Source of the DNA: Loripinus fragilis | Lineage: Eukaryota; Mollusca; Bivalvia; Lucinida; Lucinidae | Assembly: GCA_964019695.1 (NCBI GenBank) | Contig: OZ026517.1 | Location: 70,886,665 to 70,950,664, forward strand | Direction: 5' to 3' | Length of the DNA: 64,000 nucleotides | Shown here: positions 1 to 8,411 of the stretch, piece by piece | Layout of the letters: each line of letters begins with the position of its first letter | Numbering within the stretch: position 1 is the stretch's first letter | Notes under the pieces: generated by a model | Seen by the model: only the letters and a program-made list of their open reading frames with translations | Databases searched by the model: none | Told to the model about the DNA's origin: nothing | Program-made: the position numbers and the translations under genes

Positions 1-69
1 TCATTACAATAGGATTATGTCCCTTAGATGCATATGATAACATTAGAACTTGATAATTAGACTTTAACA
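1..69 (-). repeat. 3' LTR, first 69 bases only
   Basis: Identical to 2604-2672, with the sequence diverging at position 70. It starts (minus strand) with TGTTAA. From the size of the 5' LTR about 158 more bases should lie beyond the left edge. Confidence 0.8.
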
Positions 70-78
70 TTAATTATA

Positions 79-91
79 TTTTCTTTCTTTT
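79..91 (-). promoter_or_regulatory. Polypurine tract candidate
   Basis: On the minus strand this reads AAAAGAAAGAAAA, all purine, about 10 bases before the TG of the 3' LTR. This is where plus-strand DNA synthesis is primed in LTR retrotransposons. The gap to the LTR is slightly long, so the call is moderate. Confidence 0.5.
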
Positions 92-468
92 GTTTTGTTG
101 ATCTTAGAAAAGAATTACCAGTAATTAATATGAATGAAAATAAAAGAAAAATTGCTTAGCGATTCTCATGTCTGATTAAAATGATATATGGGAATATGAA
201 TTTGAATATGAATGACACATAGAACAAAATTAGTTGCAGTCAACCCTCTTTACAACGGCACTGTTTGTCCCCAAATAATTAGACGTTAAACTGTATTTCT
301 GTCGTAATTGATTCAAATTTAAGCTGAACTGGTACATTTTTGCAAATACAATAGACGTTGTAAAGAATTTTGCTGTTAAAAAGAATGTCACTATAAAGAG
401 TCTTCATTGTATTTTGTAACCAGTTTTCATGTATCTTCTTAGATGTCATTTACCACATATCTGTTGGG

Positions 469-1935
469 TTAAAGTTTTGATAACCAGTTTCCAGTGATTA
501 TTTGTAGTGTCATATCATTTAGCTGTTGGCTATCTTCTGAACGCCAACCCCACATTCTTGTTTGGTTCCATTCATTAATCCTCAGTAAAACGTCATTTAA
601 TTGTTGTATGAGAGATTCCTTTCTCCATGTTCCCGTCTTGTAACCTTTATTCATCTGCAACTTTTGCTTCACTATTTTTGCTTTTTCCAGAAATCTTTGT
701 TTTGACTCCTTAGTGCCATTTGACTGCTGAAGTTTTCCTTTCACTGCTGTTTCATTCTCTCTGACTTGTCTCTCATATACGTTTCTGAACATCTCTTCTT
801 TTACATTTATTTCTTCCTTGCTTTCTTTCCTATCCCATTGCTTTTTAATCTGTTTGTCCAATTCACCGCTAAGAAACCTCAATTCTTTAACATTCTCTAC
901 ATAGCCCTTTAACTCTTCTTTCTGTCTTTTAAGTTCATTGTTTTCAGCCTTTATTTCAATTATTTCATCTTTTAGGATTCCTATATCTTTCTTTATTCTT
1001 GTCACTTCCACCACTAATTCTTCTACATCAACTGTTAAATCTAATCCATTACAGAAGTGACTTACATTTGACTGTGTTTCATCTCTTAGTCCTGTTTTAC
1101 CTAATATTTTCTCGTTGTTGCTCCGGTCATTTGATTTCATACTACCTTTACTGGCTTTCATTTTCATCATATTTTCCCAACTGTCTGGACAATCTGCCAC
1201 AAAGTGCCTATAGGACCCACATGATTTACACAGCAAAATTAGTCCATTTAACCCCAAAGGGTTCAGCTTCTTTTTCATCACCCCATTACTACCATGCTCA
1301 ACACTACCCTTTAAATTGTAACTGCAACTGACCAACTTCTTCCACCCTGGTTCCAGTCTAACATTTGGCCCCATCCTAGCTTTTTCCTCTTTTAAATCTC
1401 CCATAAATTTTATTAAAGAAAGTTTTGTTTGCACATACATTTTCTCTTTTTCAGCAAAGTTCACACCCGTCAAAACCAGCATTCTTTCTTGCTTACTTAA
1501 GTTTGCATTTCTGAGCAGTTTAAATGCCAAAATCTCAGATGGAAGCTTAATGTGTATTTTTTCAAGTTTTCTGAATTTCAGGTCAAAATCAGCAACATAC
1601 TCTCTAATATTCTGCCCATGTTTCTTTTCAAATTTTTCAAAATCTTCAAACTTATTCCAACTATTCATCAGCTCATCTTCCAACAAATATCTGTCCAAAA
1701 ATTCAAAAAGCACACTCATACCATTTTCACTGTTAAGTACATCCAGTTCCAGTTCACCAAATACTTTTTCCTTTAATTTCCTCTTGTCATCTTCAGGAAG
1801 ATTTAATGCCACTGCAACGGCTTGTTTCTCCTTACTCAGTTCTGTTACAACTGTCCAGGCCTGTGTCTGCAGCTTCCACAACTCGTAATTTGTTGACCCA
1901 GTCAACGTAGGAATACTTATCTCTGTAGCCATCAT
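469..1935 (-). CDS. Gag-like nucleocapsid protein of LTR retrotransposon
   Basis: Intact 488-codon frame and the only gene of the element. Residues about 1-185 resemble the Gag N-terminal region of copia-type elements, with a TGSTNYELWKLQTQAW start and an alternating hydrophobic/charged helical pattern. A CCHC zinc knuckle of exact spacing (C-X2-C-X4-H-X4-C) uses C236, C239, H244 and C249. Residues about 300-375 are rich in E, K, L and I and look like a coiled coil, followed by a basic tail. The expected role is capsid assembly and RNA packaging. The lack of a pol region downstream (only about 400 bases before the 3' LTR) means the element would rely on enzymes from a partner. The start is the first of two adjacent Met codons; no other upstream Met was seen in frame. 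Confidence 0.75.
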   Translation of the reverse strand: MMATEISIPTLTGSTNYELWKLQTQAWTVVTELSKEKQAVAVALNLPEDDKRKLKEKVFGELELDVLNSENGMSVLFEFLDRYLLEDELMNSWNKFEDFEKFEKKHGQNIREYVADFDLKFRKLEKIHIKLPSEILAFKLLRNANLSKQERMLVLTGVNFAEKEKMYVQTKLSLIKFMGDLKEEKARMGPNVRLEPGWKKLVSCSYNLKGSVEHGSNGVMKKKLNPLGLNGLILLCKSCGSYRHFVADCPDSWENMMKMKASKGSMKSNDRSNNEKILGKTGLRDETQSNVSHFCNGLDLTVDVEELVVEVTRIKKDIGILKDEIIEIKAENNELKRQKEELKGYVENVKELRFLSGELDKQIKKQWDRKESKEEINVKEEMFRNVYERQVRENETAVKGKLQQSNGTKESKQRFLEKAKIVKQKLQMNKGYKTGTWRKESLIQQLNDVLLRINEWNQTRMWGWRSEDSQQLNDMTLQIITGNWLSKL

Positions 1936-2433
1936 CTGCTGTCATCTGCTAATCTCTACATAAAATCATTTTCCTTTTATTCCACCTTTTTTTTCACAGT
2001 TCCATAACATACAACTTTATTCTCTAATACAACACAACCATAGCCTGGTTGTCAAAATTTATTTTTATGTCCTCCACCCAGTATATTCCTCAAAAGTACA
2101 CAAAACAGTCTTGAATAAATCCAGCAATAAATACTCCACCCAATTATTTCAATACACCAGCAAGCTCCACCATTAGCCCAGGATTCCACCAATATTTCAC
2201 CAAATTAGACTAATATTCCACCAATATTCCACCAAGTTCCACCAATATTCCACCAGTTCCACCAATTGTCCAATATCACATCAAGTTCCACCAATTTTTC
2301 CAATACTCCAACAAGTTGATACCAGCTACTCCACCACAATTCCACCAAATACCAGTTGTAAAAAAATATTCACCATCTTACCAAATGTTACATGTTAGAT
2401 CCTCAAATCCACGCTGAGAGATCATTATATTCG
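1936..2433 (-). other. Retrotransposon 5' leader with TTCCACCAA repeats
   Basis: Untranslated region between the primer-binding site and gag. Between about 2150 and 2350 it is made of irregular tandem copies of a short unit like TTCCACCAATA (plus-strand reading). No coding frame is seen. It may contain a packaging signal, but nothing in the sequence shows this directly. Confidence 0.5.
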
Positions 2434-2444
2434 CTCTGCTACCA
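2434..2444 (-). promoter_or_regulatory. tRNA primer-binding site (initiator Met)
   Basis: Minus-strand sequence TGGTAGCAGAG, beginning one base after the CA that ends the 5' LTR. It is complementary over 11 bases to the CCA-bearing 3' end of eukaryotic initiator methionine tRNA, the usual minus-strand primer of copia and Ty1 elements. Confidence 0.8.
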
Positions 2445-2445
2445 T

Positions 2446-2672
2446 TGTTAATTCCACAATATAAACACAAAACACTCAGTGCCAATAACAGATGTTTACT
2501 GACAACACTATATAACACAAACTGATAGGTAACGTCATCACTAAGCAACATAACGTTAATGACGTCATAGTACAATGTAAGATAACTCTAGAGTTATTAG
2601 ACATCATTACAATAGGATTATGTCCCTTAGATGCATATGATAACATTAGAACTTGATAATTAGACTTTAACA
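2446..2672 (-). repeat. 5' LTR, 227 bp
   Basis: Minus-strand sequence begins TGTTAA and ends TTAACA, a six-base terminal inverted repeat with canonical TG...CA ends. The end is fixed by the adjacent primer-binding site and the start by divergence from the left copy after position 2672. The target-site duplication cannot be checked because the other flank is outside the window. Confidence 0.8.
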
Positions 2673-2959
2673 CCCACAACCACCAAAATATCAACGACTA
2701 TTTCGACCACTCGGTGGGTCTCATCAAGCGGTGGCATCAAAATTAACTGATTCTTCAAAATTTAAAGTAACAGTTAAATCTGATACAGATATTCCCGCCA
2801 TGTTTTTGTGTTTTTATTGTTCATTTTCAATTTATCTTATTTTTATCTATTTTCTTTTTTATCTTTTATTTTTGTCTTTTTTTGTCTTTATTTTGTTTCT
2901 TTTCATCAATTTACGTACATGTAACAGTATATACAAATTAACCAGGGCATATGAAGCAT

Positions 2960-3190
2960 TCTCAGGCCTCTAGATAAGAGAGTGTAATAAAAAAATTTCC
3001 CTATTTCTCAACCAAAACATATGTCATGGGTACTCAAAAATACAGTCTCATTAAGGCGTTTTTGTGAAAACCCAAAACAAATGCTAAATTTCCAACCGAA
3101 AGTTAAGCTGTGGGCACACAAAAGAATCGTCTCCATGAGAAGGTTGTTTTGCGCACTCAAAACGAATGTTCAAACTGATTGATGAGAAAA
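2960..3190 (+). repeat. Hairpin repeat family H (AGAACCGTCTC core), degenerate copy
   Basis: Shows the family features: a GGCCTCTAGATAAGAGAGTG start, the motif CTCAACCAAAACATATG, a palindromic core related to AAAGAACCGTCTC, and a tail close to ACAATTTTACGC. The core is present twice (about 3035 and 3125), both degraded. Other copies are at 10455, 25095, 49960, 59580, 60225 and 62265. Confidence 0.6.
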
Positions 3191-3405
3191 TATTCACAAT
3201 TTCACGCCCAACTACATCTCGGACCCAATAAACATTTATGCTGGGTCCGAGACTACATGTATTTTTGCCTATCTGCATGATTCTGTATGATAGTTGTGCG
3301 GCAAGAAATAATACATAATTAATATTTTTTTCTGTTCCTTCACAGATCATAGAGATCGGTCGTATTGACTATAACACTCCCTTCAAAGGATTATCCTTTA
3401 ATTGC

Positions 3406-3642
3406 GCCTCGACTTGAGAAAACCTGTCTTCGGGGATTTGCAAACAACAAAGGCGCAGACCAGCCTGCGCATCCGCACAGTCTGATCAGCTCCTTTGTTA
3501 TCCGCTTATGGTGTAAAGTATTATATTTAGAATTATTTTCAATTCTCTTGCTAGTCTCTGTAGCTGAGGAGAGTGGTTTGAGCCTGGCTTTGTCGAACAC
3601 CCCGAAGACAGGTTTTGTTGCATCGCGGCTCGATTATAATTA
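3406..3642 (+). mobile_element. MITE family A, full-length copy
   Basis: About 237 bp with terminal inverted repeats: the left end contains GAGAAAACCTGTCTTCGGGG and the right end contains its complement around CCCCGAAGACAGGTTTT. The inner part holds a second inverted pair around GCGCAGACCAGCCTGCGC and AGTCTGATCAG. It has no coding capacity and is non-autonomous. It is the best preserved of about nine copies in the window. Confidence 0.7.
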
Positions 3643-3914
3643 CTGTCTTAAAACAGGTGTCATTTTCTTAATCATGTTTGTTTAACCACTGTCTTTCACA
3701 CCCTGAGGCAGCCGAAATATTGACCAGCGCACGCTTCAGTTATCATTTAATAATTAATCTTGGATCATCGAAAAATAGATCATTAAAGAAGGTCTAGAAG
3801 ATACGTGAGAAAACGGCCCTGCAAAAATCATATTTGGCCAAAAATGTGGTCTGGCTAGAACCATTTCGGGCAAAAAAAGTGGTCCGGCCATAGCCGGCGA
3901 CGATGGCCTTGACT

Positions 3915-4010
3915 ATTAACCCTTTATGTACTAATGGATTCTTCTTTCTGGTTTGATACAATAAACTTGGGATAGTCCATTGTATATATTGTGAAGTCAA
4001 AGCTTTAAAG
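3915..4010 (+). mobile_element. TTAA-type MITE family B, 5' fragment
   Basis: Begins TTAACCCTTTATGTACTAATGG followed by the family motif TTTGATACAATAAACTTGGG, then loses similarity. Matches the left end of the full copy at 50478-50726. Confidence 0.5.
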
Positions 4011-4179
4011 GTGACATATCACACAAAAAGGGACGAGTGTCACATACTGAAATTCACTTATTTCCACCTTTTTGAACAGAGACTTTTATGAGGAATCAAG
4101 AAATAATAACGTGTTGGTGGGTTCTTGATCATTTTGTGTCTCAAAATGTCCACAGAAGATGGGTACCATCCTGAAATGT

Positions 4180-5003
4180 CAAACTTTCTATTGCTGTTAT
4201 TGTAATGTTACATCATACAATCCAGATTAATATTTTGTGTTATAAAATATTGCGAAAAGATGATTTTACAATGTTCATTGTATTGGTTTTAATCAAATTT
4301 CTTTTGTCTTCTTCTATCCCTCACATTCTTCCTCCGCTATTTCTTCTTCAACTTTTGCACAAGACAAAAATGGAATTTCTTTTTATCATTAACGATTTGA
4401 CAAATATAACGGTTGTCTGCACTTTTGGCGTCAGAAACACAGACACATGACATCATATGGGCCTCCACGCGAGAAAACCTGTCTTTGGTGATTTGCGAAC
4501 AACACAGGCGCAGACCAGCCTGCGCATCCGCGCAGTCTGATCAGCGCCTTTGTTATTCGCTTTTTAGAAAGTATTGTATGTAAACTTGCTGCAGGTGAAA
4601 TTTCAATTTTCTAGCTAATATCTGTAGCTGAGGAGACTGGTTTGAAACTCGCCCATATACATATGTGATGATGTTGCATAATGTTTCGGTCTCCCAACAC
4701 TGAAACTGAAGGAGTTTGAGGTACAAAATTGAAAAATTCTAGAAAAACAATAAATTTGGTACCAAAATGTTCCTTATGATTATGTTTTTGTTTGCTAATA
4801 AAAAAAGTTACAAGCTTTTGAAATTCTAAGTTGAATCAATGAAGAAGATTTTCAAGATGGTGGTCATCCAAATTTGTAAGCAGGGAACAGGTAGTGTATT
4901 ACTACTTGGGTTAAAATTAGACGTGTCATGGTCCTGCAAGATTTTCAACATTGCATACCGTAGTATTTTTGTTAAATCTGTGCAATCAGTTCAAGCAGAA
5001 TTG
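4180..5003 (+). repeat. Interspersed repeat family I, interrupted by a MITE A copy
   Basis: Shares long blocks with 14400-14795, for example AAAAATTCTAGAAAAA, TTTGGTACCAAA, GGCAGGGAACAG-like and CAATCAGTTCAAGCAGAATT. A MITE A copy sits inside at about 4459-4663. The LINE at 5003 begins exactly where this repeat ends, so three insertions are layered here. Confidence 0.5.
4459..4663 (+). mobile_element. MITE family A, 3'-truncated copy
   Basis: Carries the left terminus (GAGAAAACCTGTCTTTGG), the GCGCAGACCAGCCTGCGC hairpin and the TAGCTGAGGAGACTGG block. It lacks the right terminal inverted repeat. Confidence 0.6.
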
Positions 5004-5028
5004 ACTTGACTTTGACTTGATCCCGAGT

Positions 5029-6180
5029 TTATTTTTCTACTGCTGCGGGTGTCCCAGGTACTGGGGTAGGCAGCAGGTGGCTAGAGTGTCTAACACCCAA
5101 TCCCCACCCCTCTCTGTTCAGTGGATCGATGCTGCCAAGGCTGCACATTTTCATGTCAGTCTTAACACATTCAGACCAGGTCTTTTTAGGTCTCCCTCTT
5201 CTTCTGGCGCTAGGAATTGTCATACTTGTGATGGAGTTTATGCATGAAGAGGAGCATGCAACATGTCCATACCATCTCAAACGCCTAGTGCGGAGAGCTG
5301 CTGTCACCTCCTGCACTCCTAACATTGCATAGAGTGAGTCCGAGGACACTTCGTCATCATCTCTGACTCCACATATCCAGCGGACCATTGATCTGTCGTT
5401 CCGGCGAAGCCGCTGCAAGTCTGGCGCAGTAGATGCCCAGGTTTCACTACCATGTAATAGGGCAGAACGTACACAGGCGTTGAAGACCTTCCCGCGGGTC
5501 CTTAGGGACACATGCTTGGATGTCAGAATAGGAAGAAGCCTTTTAAACTTTCCCCAGACAGTACTACATCTGGTGACGATGGCAAGCTTGCATCCTCCGC
5601 CAGCACACAGCATGTCTCCAAGGTAGCAAAAGTTGAATTCCACGTCGAGTTGCGTTCCATCCACATCTACCTGTGTGACAGGTCTATTGTCAATCGGTCG
5701 AGCCTGATCACAGCATCTTGGACAAGCATAGTCTGGATCCTCAGCCAATCTTCCTCTAACCCCACTGCACTTGTTGTGCACCCAATACATGCACTGCGAG
5801 CACTGGAAAGAGTTCACACCAACACCACTCCGACAGACTGCACAGGGGAACGCTCCAGAGTCGCGAAGGTCAAGCCCTGGTCCCGAGACCATGAGCTTTG
5901 TCTTCTTCATGTTGACTCTCAGTCCCTTGCGTTCCATACCCTCTTTCCATACCTTCAACCTTGCAATGCATTCTTCAAGTGAGTCTGCAATTACAGCAAG
6001 GTCCTCAGCATACAGAAGCTCCCATGGCACACCAGTACGGAACTGGCGCGACAGAGCTTCCAGCACAAGTATGAAAAGCAAGGGGCTGAAAACAGATCCC
6101 TGATGCACACCAACTACAACCCTGAACTCCTTGCTGTACTGACCGTTGACACAGACACGGCTTTTGACATCCGTATACAT
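5029..6180 (-). pseudogene. LINE reverse transcriptase C-terminal half with PHD-like finger
   Basis: A 383-codon frame starting inside the RT domain. The catalytic motif expected as YADD reads YAED (LLYAEDLAVIADS), and GVRQGC-like reads GVHQGS, so the copy is catalytically compromised. After the thumb, residues about 118-158 form a Cys/His cluster (CAVCRSG...CSQCMYWVHNKCSG...CPRC) resembling a PHD or FYVE-type zinc finger. Then comes the tail shared with related LINEs (FCYLGDML, SLRTRGKV, RLRWYGHV, RRGRPKKTW). The same tail recurs on the plus strand at 16735-17183. Confidence 0.7.
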
Positions 6181-6448
6181 GCCCTGGATGACACGTACAG
6201 CCCACTCCTAAACTCCTCAAGGCCCACCAAAGAACTTTCCTGGGTACTCGGTCGAAAGCATTCTCCAGATCAACAAAGGCGAAGTAAAGTGGCTTGTTCG
6301 CAGCGATGTACTTCTCTTGCAATTGGAGGATGATGAAGATAGCATCAGTGGTGCCACAACCCGGCACAAAGCCAAACTGCATGGCGTCAATGTCCACCAT
6401 CTCTCGAATGAAGGAGTCCAGCACACGCTCGAGCAACTTCATAACCTA
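6005..6448 (-). pseudogene. LINE reverse transcriptase fingers/palm fragment
   Basis: Encodes MQFGFVPGCGTTDAIFI followed by YFAFVDLENAFDRVPR, which contains the first catalytic Asp motif (FVDLEKAFD in relatives). An in-frame stop near 6449 separates it from the upstream RT segment, which can be read through 6450-6560 (similar to KDWQESFILNLYKGKGD). It is frame-shifted relative to 5029-6180. Confidence 0.65.
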
Positions 6449-6652
6449 ATCCGTTAGTTTCAGGCCACGATAGTTTCCCCGCTCCAGAGCATCACCTTTA
6501 CCCTTGTAAAGGTTCAAGATGAAACTCTCTTGCCAGTCCTTAGGAATCCAGCATTGCAGAAGACCACCTCCATTAGCTCTGTCAACAACTCTATACCCAC
6601 CTCACCAGCATCTTTGAGCATCTCCCCAATGATACCAGAAGGGCCTGCAGCT

Positions 6653-6958
6653 TTACCACTTCATCTTTCTATGGGCTTTGCGAATAAGATCCGTCGTGAC
6701 TGGTGGTGGTGGACCTTCCACAGGAGCGACCTCCGGAAGCAGGTCAAACTCCCACTCAAACTCAACATTCAGTAGTCTAGCGTAGTGTTCAACCCAAGCC
6801 GTCATTTTCTCCTCATCACTGAGAGACAGTTCACCAGCGTCATTTCTAACACATTTCTCGCCAACAACATCCTGATTTGTTTTGTCCATCTGCTTGGCAA
6901 GATTGAAGATCCCAGTGTCGTTAGGTGCGATATTCGAGAATATTTCTCTCTCAGCCAC
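6653..6958 (-). pseudogene. LINE linker region fragment
   Basis: A short frame between endonuclease and RT with the motif WVEHYARLLNVEFEW, typical of the segment before RT in this LINE group (EHFERLLNVEF-like). It is displaced by a frameshift from the larger frame 6802-7596. Confidence 0.5.
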
Positions 6959-7596
6959 AGACTTGGCCTGCTAGACCATGTGTTTGCAAATCGTTTTGCC
7001 AGGTTGTAGGCCGCTTTCGCATCTTCTGCCTCCCTTGTCTGACCGGCTTTAGCCAGGGCTATGTGCCTCTTGAAACATTCTCGTTTCTTCTTGACTGCTT
7101 CTTCAACCTTGTCATCCCACCACCAAGTTTCCCTTTTCCATTGATGCTTCTTTGAGAGACCACACACCTCAGAAGCTGTTTCTAGTAGGGGGGTCTTCAG
7201 TTTTGACCACACATCTTCCACATCATCAGCAGAATCAACTGACGTAAGAGCAGCTACTTTGTCCTTGAAGGTGTCCTGGAAATCTTTTGACACAGCAGGG
7301 TCCCTGAGCTTCCAAGTATGAATACGAGGGGTGAATTTGCGTTTCTTTGCTGATGGAATACAAACAGTAAAGTCACAAATTAACAGATTGTTTTGTTGTA
7401 CACATTCCTCAGTAGGGATGACCTTGACATCATTCACTGCCTTCCTGAAACTATTCCTGTAGAGAATGTAGTCGATCTGTGTGCTGTGGTTGCTGGAACT
7501 GTAGGTAACCAGGTGGGACACTCTCTTTCTGAAGCAGGTATTTCCCACAACCAAGTCGTTTGCCAGGGTTAACTCCAACAATCTCTCTCCTTCCAC
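6802..7596 (-). pseudogene. LINE endonuclease C-terminal part and linker
   Basis: Contains the endonuclease signature THSTQIDYIL-like (here STQIDYILYR, with the ID pair expected before the active-site His). Downstream is a basic linker (WKRETWWWDDKVEEAVKKKR). Frameshifts on both sides show this is a dead copy. Confidence 0.6.
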
Positions 7597-7632
7597 ATTC
7601 CAAACACTGAAACCTTTGCCATAATGGACTTC

Positions 7633-8058
7633 CTAAAATCCGTTGCTGTCAGCACCTACCTGGCCATTCCAGTCTCCCAGAGGTATGAGAACCTCAGATG
7701 CAGGGATCCTGGCCATCACACTTTGAAGCTGGTCGTAGAATCGGTCCTTTTCAGCCTCCTGTAGCCCAGCCTGTGGAGCATAAACAGATAGGAAGGTTAA
7801 CACAACCTTACCTATTACAAGCCTAATTAAGATAATTCTATCTGAAATACGCAGTACATCAAAAACTTTGTCCACCCACTTTTCCGCCAAGAGAAAACCG
7901 GCTCCGCCTTGCCCCCTTTCCTTTCCACACCAGAAGAATTTAAAGGTGGAATCTTTTCCTTTGATGAGACGTGTCTGATTTGTTGCAAGACTTCCGGCCC
8001 ATCTGTGCTCTTGCACACCACAAAGGTCCACTCTCCTTCTTGACAGCGTTTCAACCAC
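7633..8058 (-). pseudogene. LINE endonuclease N-terminal part
   Basis: Motifs of the exonuclease-endonuclease-phosphatase fold are visible: VDLCGVQEHRW with the catalytic Glu, FLSVYAPQAG, and PLGDWNGQVG (GDFN-type). The reading can be extended a few codons upstream to RSVEVVETL, after which similarity stops, so the first strand of the domain is missing. Confidence 0.6.
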
Positions 8059-8092
8059 TTCAACGCTCCTACTCTAAGAATACATGTAATAT

Positions 8093-8253
8093 ACAGTTTA
8101 TTGAATCATTCCATTTAAAATATGGGGTTTATAAACCTGGTGAGGTGAAAAATATAAAGACACTTGTACTTGCGCACTTGTTTCTTTATTGAATTTTTTA
8201 CCTCCCTCTGTTTATAAATCCAATATTTTAAATGGAATGATTAATAAACTCTA
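8093..8253. mobile_element. Short hairpin MITE
   Basis: The first about 55 bases (including GAATCATTCCATTTAAAATAT and GTTTATAAACC) are repeated inverted at the end, flanking about 45 bases. The two arms can pair almost completely. It abuts the 5' boundary of the LINE. Confidence 0.6.
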
Positions 8254-8294
8254 TATATAAGCTATACAAATAAAATATGTTTAAACCAACTTAC

Positions 8295-8411
8295 CTGTTT
8301 ACCAAGAGGCTGTTTTGGTAGCTTTGCTACCAGAATGTGTAAACATCTCATCACAGGAAAGAAAGACTTGTGGTAAGAATGTAAGTCACCCAGCAGCTTA
8401 ACAATTCTGTC
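8295..8411 (-). CDS. ORC3: ORC3 coding exon 12 (last in window)
   Basis: Phase 0 to 0, 39 codons, residues 390-428. Acceptor TTTCAG, donor GTAAGT. Encodes [20 protein letters not shown] and ends [10 protein letters not shown], a strongly conserved ORC3 segment. The next exon should start with the RELYCTCLE-like region but was not found before position 1. Confidence 0.92.

Larger units (their letters stand above)
1..2672 (-). mobile_element. Gag-only LTR retrotransposon (3' LTR truncated by window edge)
   Basis: Positions 1-69 and 2604-2672 are identical over 69 bases and diverge immediately afterwards, as expected for matching ends of two direct LTRs. Read on the minus strand both begin TGTTAAAG. 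Directly inside the 5' LTR is a primer-binding site, and directly outside the 3' LTR is a purine-rich tract. The internal region (about 70-2445) is only 2.4 kb and holds one intact Gag-like frame. There is no protease, integrase, reverse transcriptase or RNase H, so the element is non-autonomous. The identical visible LTR portions and the unbroken frame suggest a recent insertion. The copia-like assignment rests on the gag N-terminus and the initiator-Met primer site and is an inference. Confidence 0.82.
5003..8075 (-). mobile_element. APE-type non-LTR retrotransposon (LINE), decayed copy
   Basis: On the minus strand it encodes, in order, an apurinic-type endonuclease (8058-6802), a linker, a reverse transcriptase (about 6560-5900) and a C-terminal PHD-like finger with a conserved tail. 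The frame is broken at least four times (near 7630, 6950, 6450 and 6180). The 3' end is a short simple repeat built from TCAAGTCAAAG, typical of RTE- and L2-like LINEs. The 5' end begins inside the endonuclease, so the copy is 5'-truncated. Clade assignment (RTE- or CR1/L2-like) is uncertain. It lies downstream of the last visible ORC3 exon, probably inside an ORC3 intron. Confidence 0.8.

Noticed and set aside
999..1888. Plus-strand frames opposite gag
   Set aside because: Shadows of the intact Gag frame; Ser/Phe-rich products with no motif.
5017..6333. Plus-strand frames of 67-156 codons
   Set aside because: Antisense shadows of the minus-strand LINE reverse transcriptase.
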